Program-made: the position numbers and the translations under genes | Assembly: GCA_030144965.1 (NCBI GenBank) | Contig: JAMPUU010000029.1 | Location: 1-46,098, forward strand | Length of the DNA stretch: 46,098 nucleotides | Direction of reading: 5' to 3' | Source: Nitrospira sp. BO4 | GTDB taxonomy: Bacteria > Nitrospirota > Nitrospiria > Nitrospirales > Nitrospiraceae | Part shown: piece by piece, positions 1 to 8,585 of the stretch | Layout of the letters: the number at the start of each line of letters is the position of its first letter | How positions within the stretch are numbered: the first letter of the stretch is position 1 | Notes under the pieces: model-generated | What the model saw: the letters and a program-made list of their open reading frames with translations, nothing else | What the model was told of the DNA's origin: nothing | The model's database searches: none

Positions 1-356
1 TACCAGAGCATTCTAAAGGACCCTTTACGGGCATGCGCCTAGCGAGAGCCCCAGGGGCAACAATGGGGTTCATGGGAGCTAGGCATATCCCTTATTGCAG
101 GAAGTTCGAACCGACCAACTACCTCTATCTTTTGTCTGAGTGCTGCAAACCCAATAGGGGACCCAAACCGATGAGGGGTGGGGGGTGCGCCGATCATGGC
201 TGAGTGGCAGGTGTTAATACGGTGTTAGCGGGAGCGACAAAGTAGACTGAAGTGAAATGAATTGGTATGAAGTCAAACTACAAAGAAATGGGTTATGTCA
301 TCGAAGAAAGAAGGGATTGCCCAGGTCTTCAATGACTTGAGCAACCCCCTATCTTG
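1..356. other. Left-edge stretch without a gene
   Basis: I see no convincing coding frame here on either strand. It contains an imperfect inverted repeat at 317-344 (arms ttgcccaggtc and gacttgagcaa, one mismatch and one G-T pair, six-base loop) directly beside the tRNA fragment at 357-398. Nothing resembling the missing 3' half of that tRNA was found between 1 and 356. Confidence 0.5.
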
Positions 357-398
357 TGCTCCCAAAGCAGGCGCGCTACCGGGCTGCGCTACGCCCCG
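357..398 (-). pseudogene. tRNA-Pro(UGG) gene, 5' fragment only
   Basis: Read on the minus strand from 398, the first 42 bases fit the 5' part of a bacterial tRNA-Pro. There is a CGGGGCG acceptor strand, TA, a D-arm with GCGC stem strands and loop AGCCCGGTA, then anticodon stem CCTGC and loop TTTGGGA containing anticodon TGG. The 3' anticodon strand starts correctly (GCA) and then departs from the expected GCAGG. No variable loop, T-arm or 3' acceptor strand follows. It is therefore a relic cut just after the anticodon loop, not a functional tRNA. The neighbouring SGNH gene takes its last codons and stop from it. Confidence 0.75.
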
Positions 399-1869
399 AG
401 GTCGATTGAAGAAACCCGCTTAGAATACTGGCAACCGCCGCATGGCCTCGTTCATTCCAATGGTCATCATCGTGAAAGTATAGAAATTCTTTGGTGGCAT
501 AAGGGCGCAGCGACTCTTCCAGGTTGACGACCTCGAAACCAGACTGATCAGCCAGCCGTGAGACCAGTATATTGAAATAAGATTTTTCTGACAAGCTCGG
601 AAAATCTTCGAACTCTGCTCCGTATAATCGCACATCAGTTGGAGCGATAATCACCACAACCCGAAAGCCTTCTCGACGCGCCAAGGACTGCATCTGTTCA
701 AAGGTCTTCTGAAGCGGCCGTCGATTAGGGTGCGATTCAACATACTGCTCAGGGCTCTGAGCCCGTTTGAGCTGATTGGGGATAAAGAGCGTCGCTCCGA
801 ACCGCGAAGACGTGTAGAGCGGAAATGGCGACGCGATCCCATCTACCACATAATGACTTTTGGTTCGATCGTCTCCGCCAAGGCCTGAAAACTCAATGCG
901 GCCATCCTTGAACCTCGCAAAAACCGACTCCTGCCGAACGACAGAGGGGAGCCCCCAGAGGGTTTCAATGATCGTGTCTTTGAAGAGCCTCCCAGATGTC
1001 GGGACGGAACTCTGTGCCGGATGGAGGTCGTCATAGGAGTCTTCCAAATCGTTACCTTCAAAAATCATCCACAGCAGTAGCCCCCCCTTGAGATCGAGTT
1101 TCCGGGAGTCGATCACATGCTCGAGCAGCAAGAATTCCTGTTTGGGGGAAGAATCATGCATTCCCATGTTGTAGATCGATTTGCCTATCGAGTGTTCCAG
1201 TAGCTCCACCCACGTTCGGCTTTGGTCAACCCCCCAGCCAAATGTGAATGAGTCACCAATCGCCAGAATCTTATGCCCCTCGAGCTTGGACGTCTCGCGG
1301 AATCCGTCATCGTTAATCGATACCGTCACGTGCTTCTTGGAAAACACCGAAGAGGATAATAACGGGGAAGCCAACAATGCCGGCCGATACATATCTCCAT
1401 AATGGGAGCCGGTGACGGTGCGCCCAGGTTTATGCAGACGAAAATTCTTCTCTGTCGGGTAGTACAATTCCGGATATAACTCTCCGACCCATGTGTTCGG
1501 ATCTGAAGACCGATCACCAGCTGACGAGCGAGGCTGAGACGAGTTCAGGAAAACGCTGTATCCGATATCAAGTACCAGAAGGCCTATCACAACGGTCGAA
1601 GCTCCGAGGGCTGCGTCTCGGATCGCCGTGTTGCCGAACAGCCTTCGTGTCGCGGCCCAGGTGAACACGATGCCTAAAAAGACAACTCCCACCAGGACGG
1701 CGATCAGGACATGTGCAGTAGAAACATGAAACCCAGCTATCGTTTCCTCAAGAAATCCCACGCAAAGAATATACGCCCACAGAAGGCCGAAGCTCGTGGT
1801 GGCCCAAACGATCGTCGTGACCTTACTGGACTCATTCCCCCTGTGAGGGTCAATCGTGGAAAGTGACAC
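376..1869 (-). CDS. Membrane-anchored SGNH/GDSL hydrolase-like protein
   Basis: About 497 residues. Three hydrophobic segments (roughly 18-38, 51-72, 86-106) precede a large domain probably outside the cytoplasm. The domain carries SGNH landmarks: AIGDSF with the nucleophile near Ser207, a later FEGND block, and DDDHW...GH near the C terminus with the catalytic Asp/His around 467-470. The family hydrolyses or transfers acyl or acetyl esters, often on surface polysaccharides; no substrate is evident here. The frame stays open upstream to 1995, but that start would lie deep inside rdgB. A GTG at 1869 preceded by GAGAG, or an ATG at 1944, is likelier. The last eight codons and the stop lie inside a tRNA-Pro fragment, so the natural C terminus was replaced or lightly truncated. 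The conserved block is intact and activity is plausible. It is the last gene after rph-rdgB. Confidence 0.75.
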   Translation of the reverse strand: MSLSTIDPHRGNESSKVTTIVWATTSFGLLWAYILCVGFLEETIAGFHVSTAHVLIAVLVGVVFLGIVFTWAATRRLFGNTAIRDAALGASTVVIGLLVLDIGYSVFLNSSQPRSSAGDRSSDPNTWVGELYPELYYPTEKNFRLHKPGRTVTGSHYGDMYRPALLASPLLSSSVFSKKHVTVSINDDGFRETSKLEGHKILAIGDSFTFGWGVDQSRTWVELLEHSIGKSIYNMGMHDSSPKQEFLLLEHVIDSRKLDLKGGLLLWMIFEGNDLEDSYDDLHPAQSSVPTSGRLFKDTIIETLWGLPSVVRQESVFARFKDGRIEFSGLGGDDRTKSHYVVDGIASPFPLYTSSRFGATLFIPNQLKRAQSPEQYVESHPNRRPLQKTFEQMQSLARREGFRVVVIIAPTDVRLYGAEFEDFPSLSEKSYFNILVSRLADQSGFEVVNLEESLRPYATKEFLYFHDDDHWNERGHAAVASILSGFLQSTSGRSAAR

Positions 1870-1888
1870 AGTCTCTCGTTCGTACCTT

Positions 1889-2548
1889 TTACTGGGAATG
1901 CTGATGGACCGTGGGGCTGCGTTCAGCGCAGACATCAATCTCATGTTGCACGACAGCCCGCAGAGCTTCGAATGCCTTGGCACGGTGACTGACACGGTTC
2001 TTTTCCGCAGTAGTCAACTCAGCCAACGTACGGCCAAGCCCTGGAACGAAGAATACAGGGTCATACCCGAACCCTTGCGAACCCGTGCATTCTTCAGCGA
2101 TGACGCCGTCGAGGGTGCCCTTGGTCACGCGACAGTGTCCTCCCGGCATCGCCAATGCAGCCACTGTTAAGAAACGAGCCGTCCGCTCAGCCATGGGCAC
2201 GCCATCCAACTCCTTGAGGAGTTTCCTGCAGTTGTCTTGGTAGGTCGCCCCTTCGCCGGCATAGCGGGCCGCAAATGCACCCGGTCTCCCCCCCAGTGCA
2301 TCAACCTCCAGCCCTGTATCGTCTGCGACCGCCGGAGTCCGCGTCGCATGGGCAATCTCCGATGCTTTTTTTATAGCATTAGCTTCGCAGGTTAGCCCGT
2401 CTTCTTCTACTTCCGGCGCAGTAGGAAAATCGGCGAGGGTTCGAATGCGGATTCCAAGGTCTCCCAGAAGCGCAGTAAGTTCTTTGACTTTGGCCGGATT
2501 TCGAGTCGCAAGGACGATTTCGTTTAACATTCCTTCAATCGAGCTCAC
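1889..2548 (-). CDS. rdgB: Non-canonical purine NTP pyrophosphatase (RdgB/HAM1)
   Basis: Hydrolyses dITP, dXTP and ITP to monophosphates and so keeps deaminated purines out of DNA and RNA; cytosolic. The N-terminal substrate loop [12 protein letters not shown], the central GLEVDALGG and [10 protein letters not shown] blocks, and the later [11 protein letters not shown] motif are all family hallmarks. The length (219 residues with the GTG start at 2548) is slightly above the usual ~200. The GTG has a spaced AAAGAG upstream, while an internal ATG at 2530 gives the more typical N terminus but has GAAGGA directly against it. Its start overlaps the end of rph by 14 bases, which implies translational coupling. 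The rph-rdgB pairing is common in bacteria. Confidence 0.95.
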   Translation of the reverse strand: MSSIEGMLNEIVLATRNPAKVKELTALLGDLGIRIRTLADFPTAPEVEEDGLTCEANAIKKASEIAHATRTPAVADDTGLEVDALGGRPGAFAARYAGEGATYQDNCRKLLKELDGVPMAERTARFLTVAALAMPGGHCRVTKGTLDGVIAEECTGSQGFGYDPVFFVPGLGRTLAELTTAEKNRVSHRAKAFEALRAVVQHEIDVCAERSPTVHQHSQ

Positions 2549-3278
2549 CGATCAGCTCTTTCTGAATGGCGGTAAGCCGTTGGATGGCTTGCCACCCGAG
2601 CGCCAAAAAGTCATCCATATCCTGCTTGGCAAACGGCGTGCGTTCCGCCGTGCCTTGCACTTCGACATAGCGGCCGCGACCGGTCATGACTAAGTTCATA
2701 TCCACTTCCGCCATCGAATCCTCGGTGTACGCCAGGTCCACCATGACTTCTCCGCCGACCTTTCCGACGCTGATGGCCGCCAAGTAGTCGGTTAATGGCA
2801 TCTTTTTCAAGAGATCTCTCTTTTTCAGCACGGTACAGGCATCGGCCAGTGCAATGAAGGCACCTGTAATGGAGGCTGTCCTGGTACCCCCATCCGCTTG
2901 AATTACGTCGCAATCGATCCAGATAGACCGCTCTCCCAATTGAGACAAGTCGGTAACGGATCGCAAAGCTCGCCCGACCAGGCGCTGAATTTCCAGCGTT
3001 CTCCCGCCTTGTTTGCCCTTGACCGCCTCTCGAGGCGACCGCTCGTGCGTCGCACGAGGCAACATGGCGTATTCCGCGGTGACCCATCCGGTGCCCTTGC
3101 CTTTGAGAAACGGCGGAACCTTTTCCTCCACCGATGCCGTACAGATCACCTTCGTATCTCCCATCTCGATGAGCACAGCCCCTTCCGCATGCTTGATAAA
3201 ATTCCGCGTCACCTTAACGGGGCGGACTTGATCCTTCCGACGCCCATCGAAACGTCCTAACCCTGAAATTCCGCTCAT
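2535..3278 (-). CDS. rph: Ribonuclease PH
   Basis: A phosphate-dependent 3'-5' exoribonuclease that trims tRNA 3' ends and adds nucleotides in the reverse reaction; it forms a hexameric ring in the cytosol. The full-length 247-residue protein shows the RNase PH signatures: an early [20 protein letters not shown] stretch, [17 protein letters not shown], and [18 protein letters not shown]. The phosphate-binding Arg/Thr/Ser residues lie in the GGTRTAS block. It is the first gene of the rph-rdgB-SGNH run, with a sigma-70-like promoter just upstream (3311-3339). Confidence 0.96.
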   Translation of the reverse strand: MSGISGLGRFDGRRKDQVRPVKVTRNFIKHAEGAVLIEMGDTKVICTASVEEKVPPFLKGKGTGWVTAEYAMLPRATHERSPREAVKGKQGGRTLEIQRLVGRALRSVTDLSQLGERSIWIDCDVIQADGGTRTASITGAFIALADACTVLKKRDLLKKMPLTDYLAAISVGKVGGEVMVDLAYTEDSMAEVDMNLVMTGRGRYVEVQGTAERTPFAKQDMDDFLALGWQAIQRLTAIQKELIGELD

Positions 3279-3310
3279 TTCTAAGTTCCTTCCTCACCGG
3301 TGAAAGCGGA

Positions 3311-3339
3311 ATTATAGTGAAGGCTCCGGGAAAGCGCAA
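3311..3339 (-). promoter_or_regulatory. Probable sigma-70-type promoter for rph-rdgB
   Basis: On the minus strand a perfect TATAAT (+ strand 3311-3316) lies 17 bases downstream of TTGCGC (+ strand 3334-3339). The predicted transcription start near 3304 leaves a leader of about 25 bases before the rph start at 3278. Confidence 0.5.
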
Positions 3340-3712
3340 ACCAACCACTCGGTTGAGCAGCGCGGATGAGTCGATGTGCCGCTCTCTTCTCATATGTACA
3401 AAAGCTGCCGGCCGAGTTTGACGAATTCTGTACAAACTTTTGACGCATACTCCGACATCGGAATCGAGACTGGATCGGATCATCCGACGGGGTCTATCCC
3501 AAAACCTCTCCTGATGCAGCGATTCTATCCTTCAGCGCTCGAGTCAATCACCATGAGACAATAACGAAATGACCCCATCGAGGCAAAATCCATTGGCATA
3601 AAAAGTGCACCAAAGGTACGCCGGTCTCGCATATTCAGGTCTGACGCCAATGAGCCGATAGAGAGTACACAACACAATCCTCGGTCCCGACGAAACGAAC
3701 AAGATCCGACTC
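3340..3712. other. Intergenic region between divergent rph and the HD-GYP regulator
   Basis: No credible gene is seen. The octamer TGTACAAA occurs twice (3395-3402 and 3429-3436), 34 bases apart on the same strand, which could be paired protein-binding sites. No clear -35/-10 pair was found for the rightward gene at 3713. Confidence 0.4.
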
Positions 3713-4852
3713 ATGGCGACACTTCTGGATTCCACGCATCAGGCGCTTCTCGATAACCGCAACATTCTGGTTGTCGACGATGAAGAGCCGATCAGACGTC
3801 TCCTCGCCTACATGCTTGAATCTCACGGTTATTCCGTTGATTGCGCTGCAGACGCGCGTGAGGCCCGACAAAAACTGGGATCGGAACCCTTTGCCTTGAT
3901 GCTCTGCGACGTCAATATGCCCGGAGAATCCGGCATGGACCTCGTACGCCACATCCTCGGGGAACATCATCATACTGCGGCCATCATGGTCACAGGCCTC
4001 GACAGCTCTGTCCTGGCCAATGCTGCACTAGATGTCGGCGCCTTTGGATATATCATCAAGCCGTTCGAGTCGAACGAAGTACTGATCGACGTCGCCAACG
4101 CGCTCCGCCGCCGCCGGCTTGAGATGGAAAACCGTCTCCATCGCGAGAACCTGGAGGATATGGTCCGGACGAGAACGCTGGCGTTACAGCAGGCATTGGA
4201 CTGGCTTGAACATAGCGAAAAAGAGCTCCGCCTCTCGCGCGAAGAGACCATTCAACGGCTGGCCATCGCCGCAGAGTTCCGTGACAGCTCGACCGCACAA
4301 CATATTCAGCGCATGGCCCACTACTCCGAGTTGCTCGCCCGCAAGGCGGGGCTGTCTCCCGAACGGTGCGACCTGATTCGTACCGCCAGCCCCATGCACG
4401 ATATCGGCAAGATCGGCACTCCGGATCATGTGTTGCTGAAACCTGGACGGTTCACGGAGGAAGAATTCGGAGTCATCGCGCAACATGCGGAGATCGGCTA
4501 CCGAATTCTCAGCGGTTCTGATGCAGAGCTCCTGAAAGTCGCGGCCTTGATCGCCTACACCCATCACGAGCGCTATGACGGTACTGGCTATCCCCGCGGA
4601 CTGAAGGGTGAGGCCATTCCTATCGAGGGACGAATCGTCGCGATCGCCGATGCCTTTGATGCGCTCACGACACAGCGGGTTTATAAACCGGCCTTCGAGA
4701 TCAGTCACGCGATTGAACTGATGCTGAAAAACCGTGGCAAGCATTTCGACCCCGAGCTGCTGGATCTCTTCGTCGCATCGGTCGATGAATTGGCGCATAT
4801 CCGCGATCAATACGCAGACCGCACGGACCTCACCACATTCCGCCAGTCGTAG
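3713..4852 (+). CDS. Response regulator with HD-GYP output domain
   Basis: 379 residues. An N-terminal receiver domain (about 15-135) carries the acidic pair DD22-23, phospho-acceptor Asp66 in LMLCDVNMP, and Lys in GYIIKPF. A helical coiled-coil linker (about 140-185) leads to an HD-GYP domain with HDIGKIG (His229/Asp230), the HHERYDGTGYP block (GYP at 292-294) and a DAFDALTT block. HD-GYP proteins usually hydrolyse cyclic di-GMP, and the metal-binding residues look complete. It would thus lower cyclic di-GMP when phosphorylated. No cognate kinase is adjacent, so it is an orphan regulator here. The ATG start gives a normal receiver N terminus. Confidence 0.93.
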   Translation: MATLLDSTHQALLDNRNILVVDDEEPIRRLLAYMLESHGYSVDCAADAREARQKLGSEPFALMLCDVNMPGESGMDLVRHILGEHHHTAAIMVTGLDSSVLANAALDVGAFGYIIKPFESNEVLIDVANALRRRRLEMENRLHRENLEDMVRTRTLALQQALDWLEHSEKELRLSREETIQRLAIAAEFRDSSTAQHIQRMAHYSELLARKAGLSPERCDLIRTASPMHDIGKIGTPDHVLLKPGRFTEEEFGVIAQHAEIGYRILSGSDAELLKVAALIAYTHHERYDGTGYPRGLKGEAIPIEGRIVAIADAFDALTTQRVYKPAFEISHAIELMLKNRGKHFDPELLDLFVASVDELAHIRDQYADRTDLTTFRQS

Positions 4853-4993
4853 AGAGCGCTCAGGGCCCTCAGCTTGCTCACTTCTCCGCAATTCGTTGAC
4901 CCACTTTGGTACCGTCGATATACTCGTTTCAACCTACCTGAAGCACCTCACCCGCTCTCAATCGGGGCCAATGAGGGAAAGGCATTGCCGAGC

Positions 4994-5500
4994 ATGGCAA
5001 AAAAGATGACCGCGGTTCGAAAGCGTACCCGAAGCCGAAATTGGATCGCGTACCTCTGTGAAGCCTTGGTCACCTCCGGCGCGATGCCGACGTGGGAAGC
5101 CGCCACTTATCTGACCGAGAACTTGTTCGGGGAAAAACCAAACCCGCGCCTCCTGACCCCTGCCAATCCTCACGAGGTCACCGCGCAGTTGTTGCATCGC
5201 CTGTATCACCCGATCGCTGAAGCCGCCTCGCGGGACGTTCTGCTTCCGTCCGCCTCAATGGTGCACATCTTCACCGACATCAGCCTCACCGGCAACTCTG
5301 CGGTCCTCATCGTCTTGTTCCCGGGACACAACAAACCTCAACAGCTTTTGATGCTGGATGCCGCCAAGGCATGGGACCTCGTGTTCTCGGACGCGGAGTC
5401 CTTCAACGCCTGGGCCGAAGAGCGGTACCGGCAGCTCGTGAATGCTCTACGAAACGCCATGGTGCAAGTAGAGGATGACCTGCTGAGATCAGTGGTCTAA
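4994..5500 (+). CDS. Hypothetical protein
   Basis: 168 residues with a basic N terminus (MAKKMTAVRKRTRSRN), then a predicted mixed alpha/beta body with a hydrophobic strand around SAVLIVLFPG. No recognised catalytic motif, signal peptide or membrane span. The frame is open from a TTG at 4874, but that lead-in reads like noncoding sequence; the ATG at 4994 gives a sensible N terminus. It lies 141 bases after the HD-GYP regulator and may be co-transcribed. Function unknown. Confidence 0.6.
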   Translation: MAKKMTAVRKRTRSRNWIAYLCEALVTSGAMPTWEAATYLTENLFGEKPNPRLLTPANPHEVTAQLLHRLYHPIAEAASRDVLLPSASMVHIFTDISLTGNSAVLIVLFPGHNKPQQLLMLDAAKAWDLVFSDAESFNAWAEERYRQLVNALRNAMVQVEDDLLRSVV

Positions 5501-5525
5501 GCTGCTCCCGCTCTGCACCCACACC

Positions 5526-6110
5526 CTAACCCACAATCCCAGTCCCGCCGCTAATGCCGGTGCGGAGATCCGTTCCCATGCAGTGGGCGTAGTCGTCGAG
5601 TTGATCGTTAGCGGTTTTTTGTATCGCGAAGGAGCCGAATTCCGAACACTGGAAGTTGAACGCCGCGCCCGGTCCCTGATGAGGGGGCAGACGGTTTCTC
5701 CGCACGCCTGCCCCCTCCCGCTTCGAATGGCTCACGGCGACCACCATTGTGGTCCCACTCGGTTTGCTGTCTTGTTGCTCCCAATGTTCCAGCGCTCGGT
5801 AACGCACACGAACATCGGGCGATCTGTCCTCGCTACGCAGACTCGTGTCGGTTAAGTCGGCCCCTATCGTCGGCTCTGTGCGAGCTTTCCCAGCAAGCGC
5901 CGGCGCCGCTGTCGTGCGATCATCAGCCTTGCCAACTTCCGTGCGGGACACCGGATTCTCCGGCCCATCGGAAACCGGTGAACCGCAACCGCTTGCGCCG
6001 AACAGCAGCAAGTCACTCACGACCAGCGACAATAATCTGCGGTCCTGCCTACCTGTCGTTAACACTACTGTTTCCCTTCGGATCGGCTCGCTGAAATCCC
6101 TGAGAACCAC
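5526..6110 (-). pseudogene. Chimeric, decayed reading frame (lipoprotein-like start, MetH-like tail)
   Basis: An open frame of 194 codons from a GTG that does not read as one intact protein. Residues near 30-45 resemble a lipoprotein signal (hydrophobic run ending FGASGC). A middle part, DRSPDVRVRYRALEHW, resembles a HEAT repeat. The last ~45 residues match the C-terminal end of the MetH encoded at 13168-16866. Between these parts the sequence is low-complexity and unlike a folded domain. I read it as a scar where pieces of at least two genes were joined and are decaying. It could still be expressed, but I assign no function. Confidence 0.35.
5559..5660 (-). pseudogene. Relic of a methionine synthase (metH) 3' end
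   Basis: The 34 codons here align without gaps to codons of the intact metH at 13213-13314, with 16 identical residues by hand count, including FA-x-x-K, DQ, DYAH and DLRT. At DNA level the first 49 bases from 5559 differ from metH at only about eight positions. Homology stops abruptly on both sides. It is a fragment of the activation-domain tail, far too short to function. Confidence 0.6.
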
Positions 6111-6474
6111 GACAGCATTTAGGAAGTGACTGTCCCGCTCGTATGTTCCCGTTGCAATTCGAAGAAGCTTGGCACAGAAATGGCCCTTGTCGTGCCGGAT
6201 ATTGTGGTCCGCGGTGGCACCATGCGCCCCTTAAAACTCCGTCCAATAATGGAGGCTTTAGGTTGAACGCTCGATGTGCGTTCGCATCAACCAGGATGTC
6301 TAGGTTTGCATAACTGAATCCATTAGGATTCAGGTTGAATCGATTCGATCCACCTTGGCAGCATCGAACGAGGCACGGACTACGTAGTTTTTCGCAACTG
6401 AGGAAAAGCATGGATATCGCCCCTAGGACCGGAGTACCCTGCGGCGCTTCTGATACGAGAGGCTCCAAACAGGG
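6111..6474. promoter_or_regulatory. Leader region of the TonB receptor with clustered palindromes
   Basis: No gene recognised. Three inverted repeats lie close together: GAACGC/GCGTTC (6265-6270, 6278-6283), CTGAATCC/GGATTCAG with a four-base spacer (6314-6333), and the uninterrupted palindrome GAATCGATTC (6337-6346). They sit 130-210 bases ahead of the receptor start and could be operators for a metal- or nutrient-responsive repressor. No cobalamin (B12-box), TPP or SAM riboswitch core was found. Confidence 0.35.
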
Positions 6475-8493
6475 ATGTGCTGGTATCTCATTTGCCTGAT
6501 CCTCTGCACCGTTCCGTTCTTTCCGCTGTTCTCAGTCCGTGCACAGGACGAGAGCATGGAACCTCCACGCACGTCATCGACGTCAGAGCAAGCGCTGAAA
6601 GACGAACTTCTCTTCATGCGAGAGGAAACCGTCAGCATCGCCAGCCGGCACGAGCAGCCGATCTCACAAGCGCCGTCTAACGTGTACGTACTCACCGCTG
6701 AGGATATCCGCCAGTCCGGCGCTTCGGATCTCCCCACGGTGCTCCGGCGCATTCCCGGCCTGGAAGTGATGCAGGTTACAGGCGCGGACTTCAACGTGAG
6801 CATGCGTGGGGATAATCAACTGGTCAGCAACAAACTCTTGGTCATGGTCGATGGCCGTTCCATCTATGTCGATGTGCAAGGAAGCGTGTACTGGAAAGCA
6901 ATTCCTGTCACCTTGCCGGAGATCAAACGCATCGAGGTCCAGAAAGGACCAGCCTCCGTCCTTTACGGCTTCAATGCCTTCGATGGCATCATCAATATCA
7001 TCACGAAATCGCCGGAAGAGATAAAAGGTGTCACCGCTCAAGTTGGTGGGGGTGCCTACGGCACGATCAACAGCGCTGCCATCTATGCCAACAGTTACAA
7101 GAAATTGGGATTCCGTCTCTCGTACGGCCACGATCAAAACCGGCAGTGGCGCAACGGCAGCGAGTTGGCGTATCGCGATAACAAGTTCAATGTGCAGACG
7201 GAGTATGCCCTGGGAGGTGAATCCAAGCTATCGTTCTCTGGTGGCCTCGTTGATGTGAATCACTTCGACGGTCTCATTACAGATGCGGCTGTGCAAACCG
7301 GCGTGCCAGATTTTGGGCATGCCCACGCGGTCTATGAACGACCGAATTTTTTTATTCGTGGATTTTGGAACGGCTACGATATCGATGAAGGCCTTGTCGC
7401 GACCAATCCCCTGCTTGCGCCGTTGCTGCGTTTCACTGACCGAAGCTTCAGTTCTGATCAGAGGCTGCGAGGCAACACGTACAATATCGAAGCTCAGCAG
7501 GGAATCGAGTTGGGGGACACCACGCGCCTCACCGCCGGAATCAACTACCGGCATAATACCCTCTCGCATAACTTCATTGATCGCTTTCGCACCGAGGATC
7601 GCATGGGGTTCTATGTACAGGGGGAATGGAAGCCGTCACCCATGTTCCAAGTAGTCGGCGGAGTGCGGTATGACCTCGATACCTTCATCAGTCCCACCAT
7701 CAGTCCGCGCGGTTCGCTTGTGTTTACCCCGGCTCCGAACCATTCTTTCCGGGCCACCATGGCTGTTGGGTACCGCCCACCGACGTTTTTTGAGGCCTAT
7801 CATGACTCTCGGGTGCTCATCACCCTCCCAGTTCCTTTTCCCTCGCCACCCCCTATCCAAGTAAACGGGAGGGGAAATCTCAGGCCTGAGCAAATCGTAT
7901 CCTATGAACTGGAGTATCAGGGTTGGTATGTACAGCACCGGCTCAGGGGTCGTGCGGCCATCTTTTATAACCACATCTCCGACTTGATCACCACGACTGT
8001 CCCGGCACCCATCCAAGGTGGAGTGGCCGACATCTTTGGGGGCGAAGCCGGCCTTGAATTCCTAGCGACCAAATGGTTGAGCGGGTTCGGCAACTTTTCG
8101 TATCAACAAATCGGCCAGACCCTCACGGGAACTTCTCAGCGCGGCGGGCCTCGCTTCAAATACAACGCCGGTCTCCGAGGCCAGTGGGAAAACGGACTCA
8201 GCGGGGAGATCACCTATCACTGGGTCGGTGCCGCCACCTATCCGCTTTCTTCCGCTTTTTCAATGTTCTCCGACTTCGGCGTAATCCAGCCCGATCCACA
8301 TGTCGGGAGCTACCAGCTCTTGAATCTGCGCGGGGCCTATCGGTTCTGGCAGGAAGCCGCGGTAGCCGGCTATCGACGCGAAGCGGAGGTCGCGATATCC
8401 GCGTTCAACGCGCTCAACGACAAGCACCGGGAGCATCCCTTGGGCGATGTCATCGGCAGTCGACTGATGGGATGGCTGACGCTGCGGTATTAG
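6475..8493 (+). CDS. TonB-dependent outer-membrane receptor
   Basis: 672 residues. A signal peptide (about 1-23, ending VRAQ) is followed by a plug domain (about 60-180) with family signatures: APSNVYVLTAEDIRQSG, IPGLEVM, LVMVDGRSIY, RIEVQKGPASVLYGFNAFDGIINIITK-type sequence. The rest fits a 22-strand barrel and ends in an aromatic residue (TLRY), the usual outer-membrane insertion signal. Such receptors take up siderophores, cobalamin, metals or other scarce ligands using TonB energy; the ligand cannot be read from sequence. The ATG at 6475 gives the complete signal peptide. It heads a run with a periplasmic binding protein and a sensor kinase, suggesting that it imports or samples the ligand those proteins sense. 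Confidence 0.93.
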   Translation: MCWYLICLILCTVPFFPLFSVRAQDESMEPPRTSSTSEQALKDELLFMREETVSIASRHEQPISQAPSNVYVLTAEDIRQSGASDLPTVLRRIPGLEVMQVTGADFNVSMRGDNQLVSNKLLVMVDGRSIYVDVQGSVYWKAIPVTLPEIKRIEVQKGPASVLYGFNAFDGIINIITKSPEEIKGVTAQVGGGAYGTINSAAIYANSYKKLGFRLSYGHDQNRQWRNGSELAYRDNKFNVQTEYALGGESKLSFSGGLVDVNHFDGLITDAAVQTGVPDFGHAHAVYERPNFFIRGFWNGYDIDEGLVATNPLLAPLLRFTDRSFSSDQRLRGNTYNIEAQQGIELGDTTRLTAGINYRHNTLSHNFIDRFRTEDRMGFYVQGEWKPSPMFQVVGGVRYDLDTFISPTISPRGSLVFTPAPNHSFRATMAVGYRPPTFFEAYHDSRVLITLPVPFPSPPPIQVNGRGNLRPEQIVSYELEYQGWYVQHRLRGRAAIFYNHISDLITTTVPAPIQGGVADIFGGEAGLEFLATKWLSGFGNFSYQQIGQTLTGTSQRGGPRFKYNAGLRGQWENGLSGEITYHWVGAATYPLSSAFSMFSDFGVIQPDPHVGSYQLLNLRGAYRFWQEAAVAGYRREAEVAISAFNALNDKHREHPLGDVIGSRLMGWLTLRY

Positions 8494-8585
8494 ATTCGAT
8501 ACGGAATCGGCCGCGGACTTGATACAAGGACGTCAATTTGAAATATGGAGAGCAACTGAGCTAGGCTTTGAGGTCTGAGATCTCC

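Noticed and set aside
4184..4891. 235-codon minus-strand frame opposite the HD-GYP gene
   Set aside because: The plus strand carries clear receiver and HD-GYP motifs; the antisense product has none.
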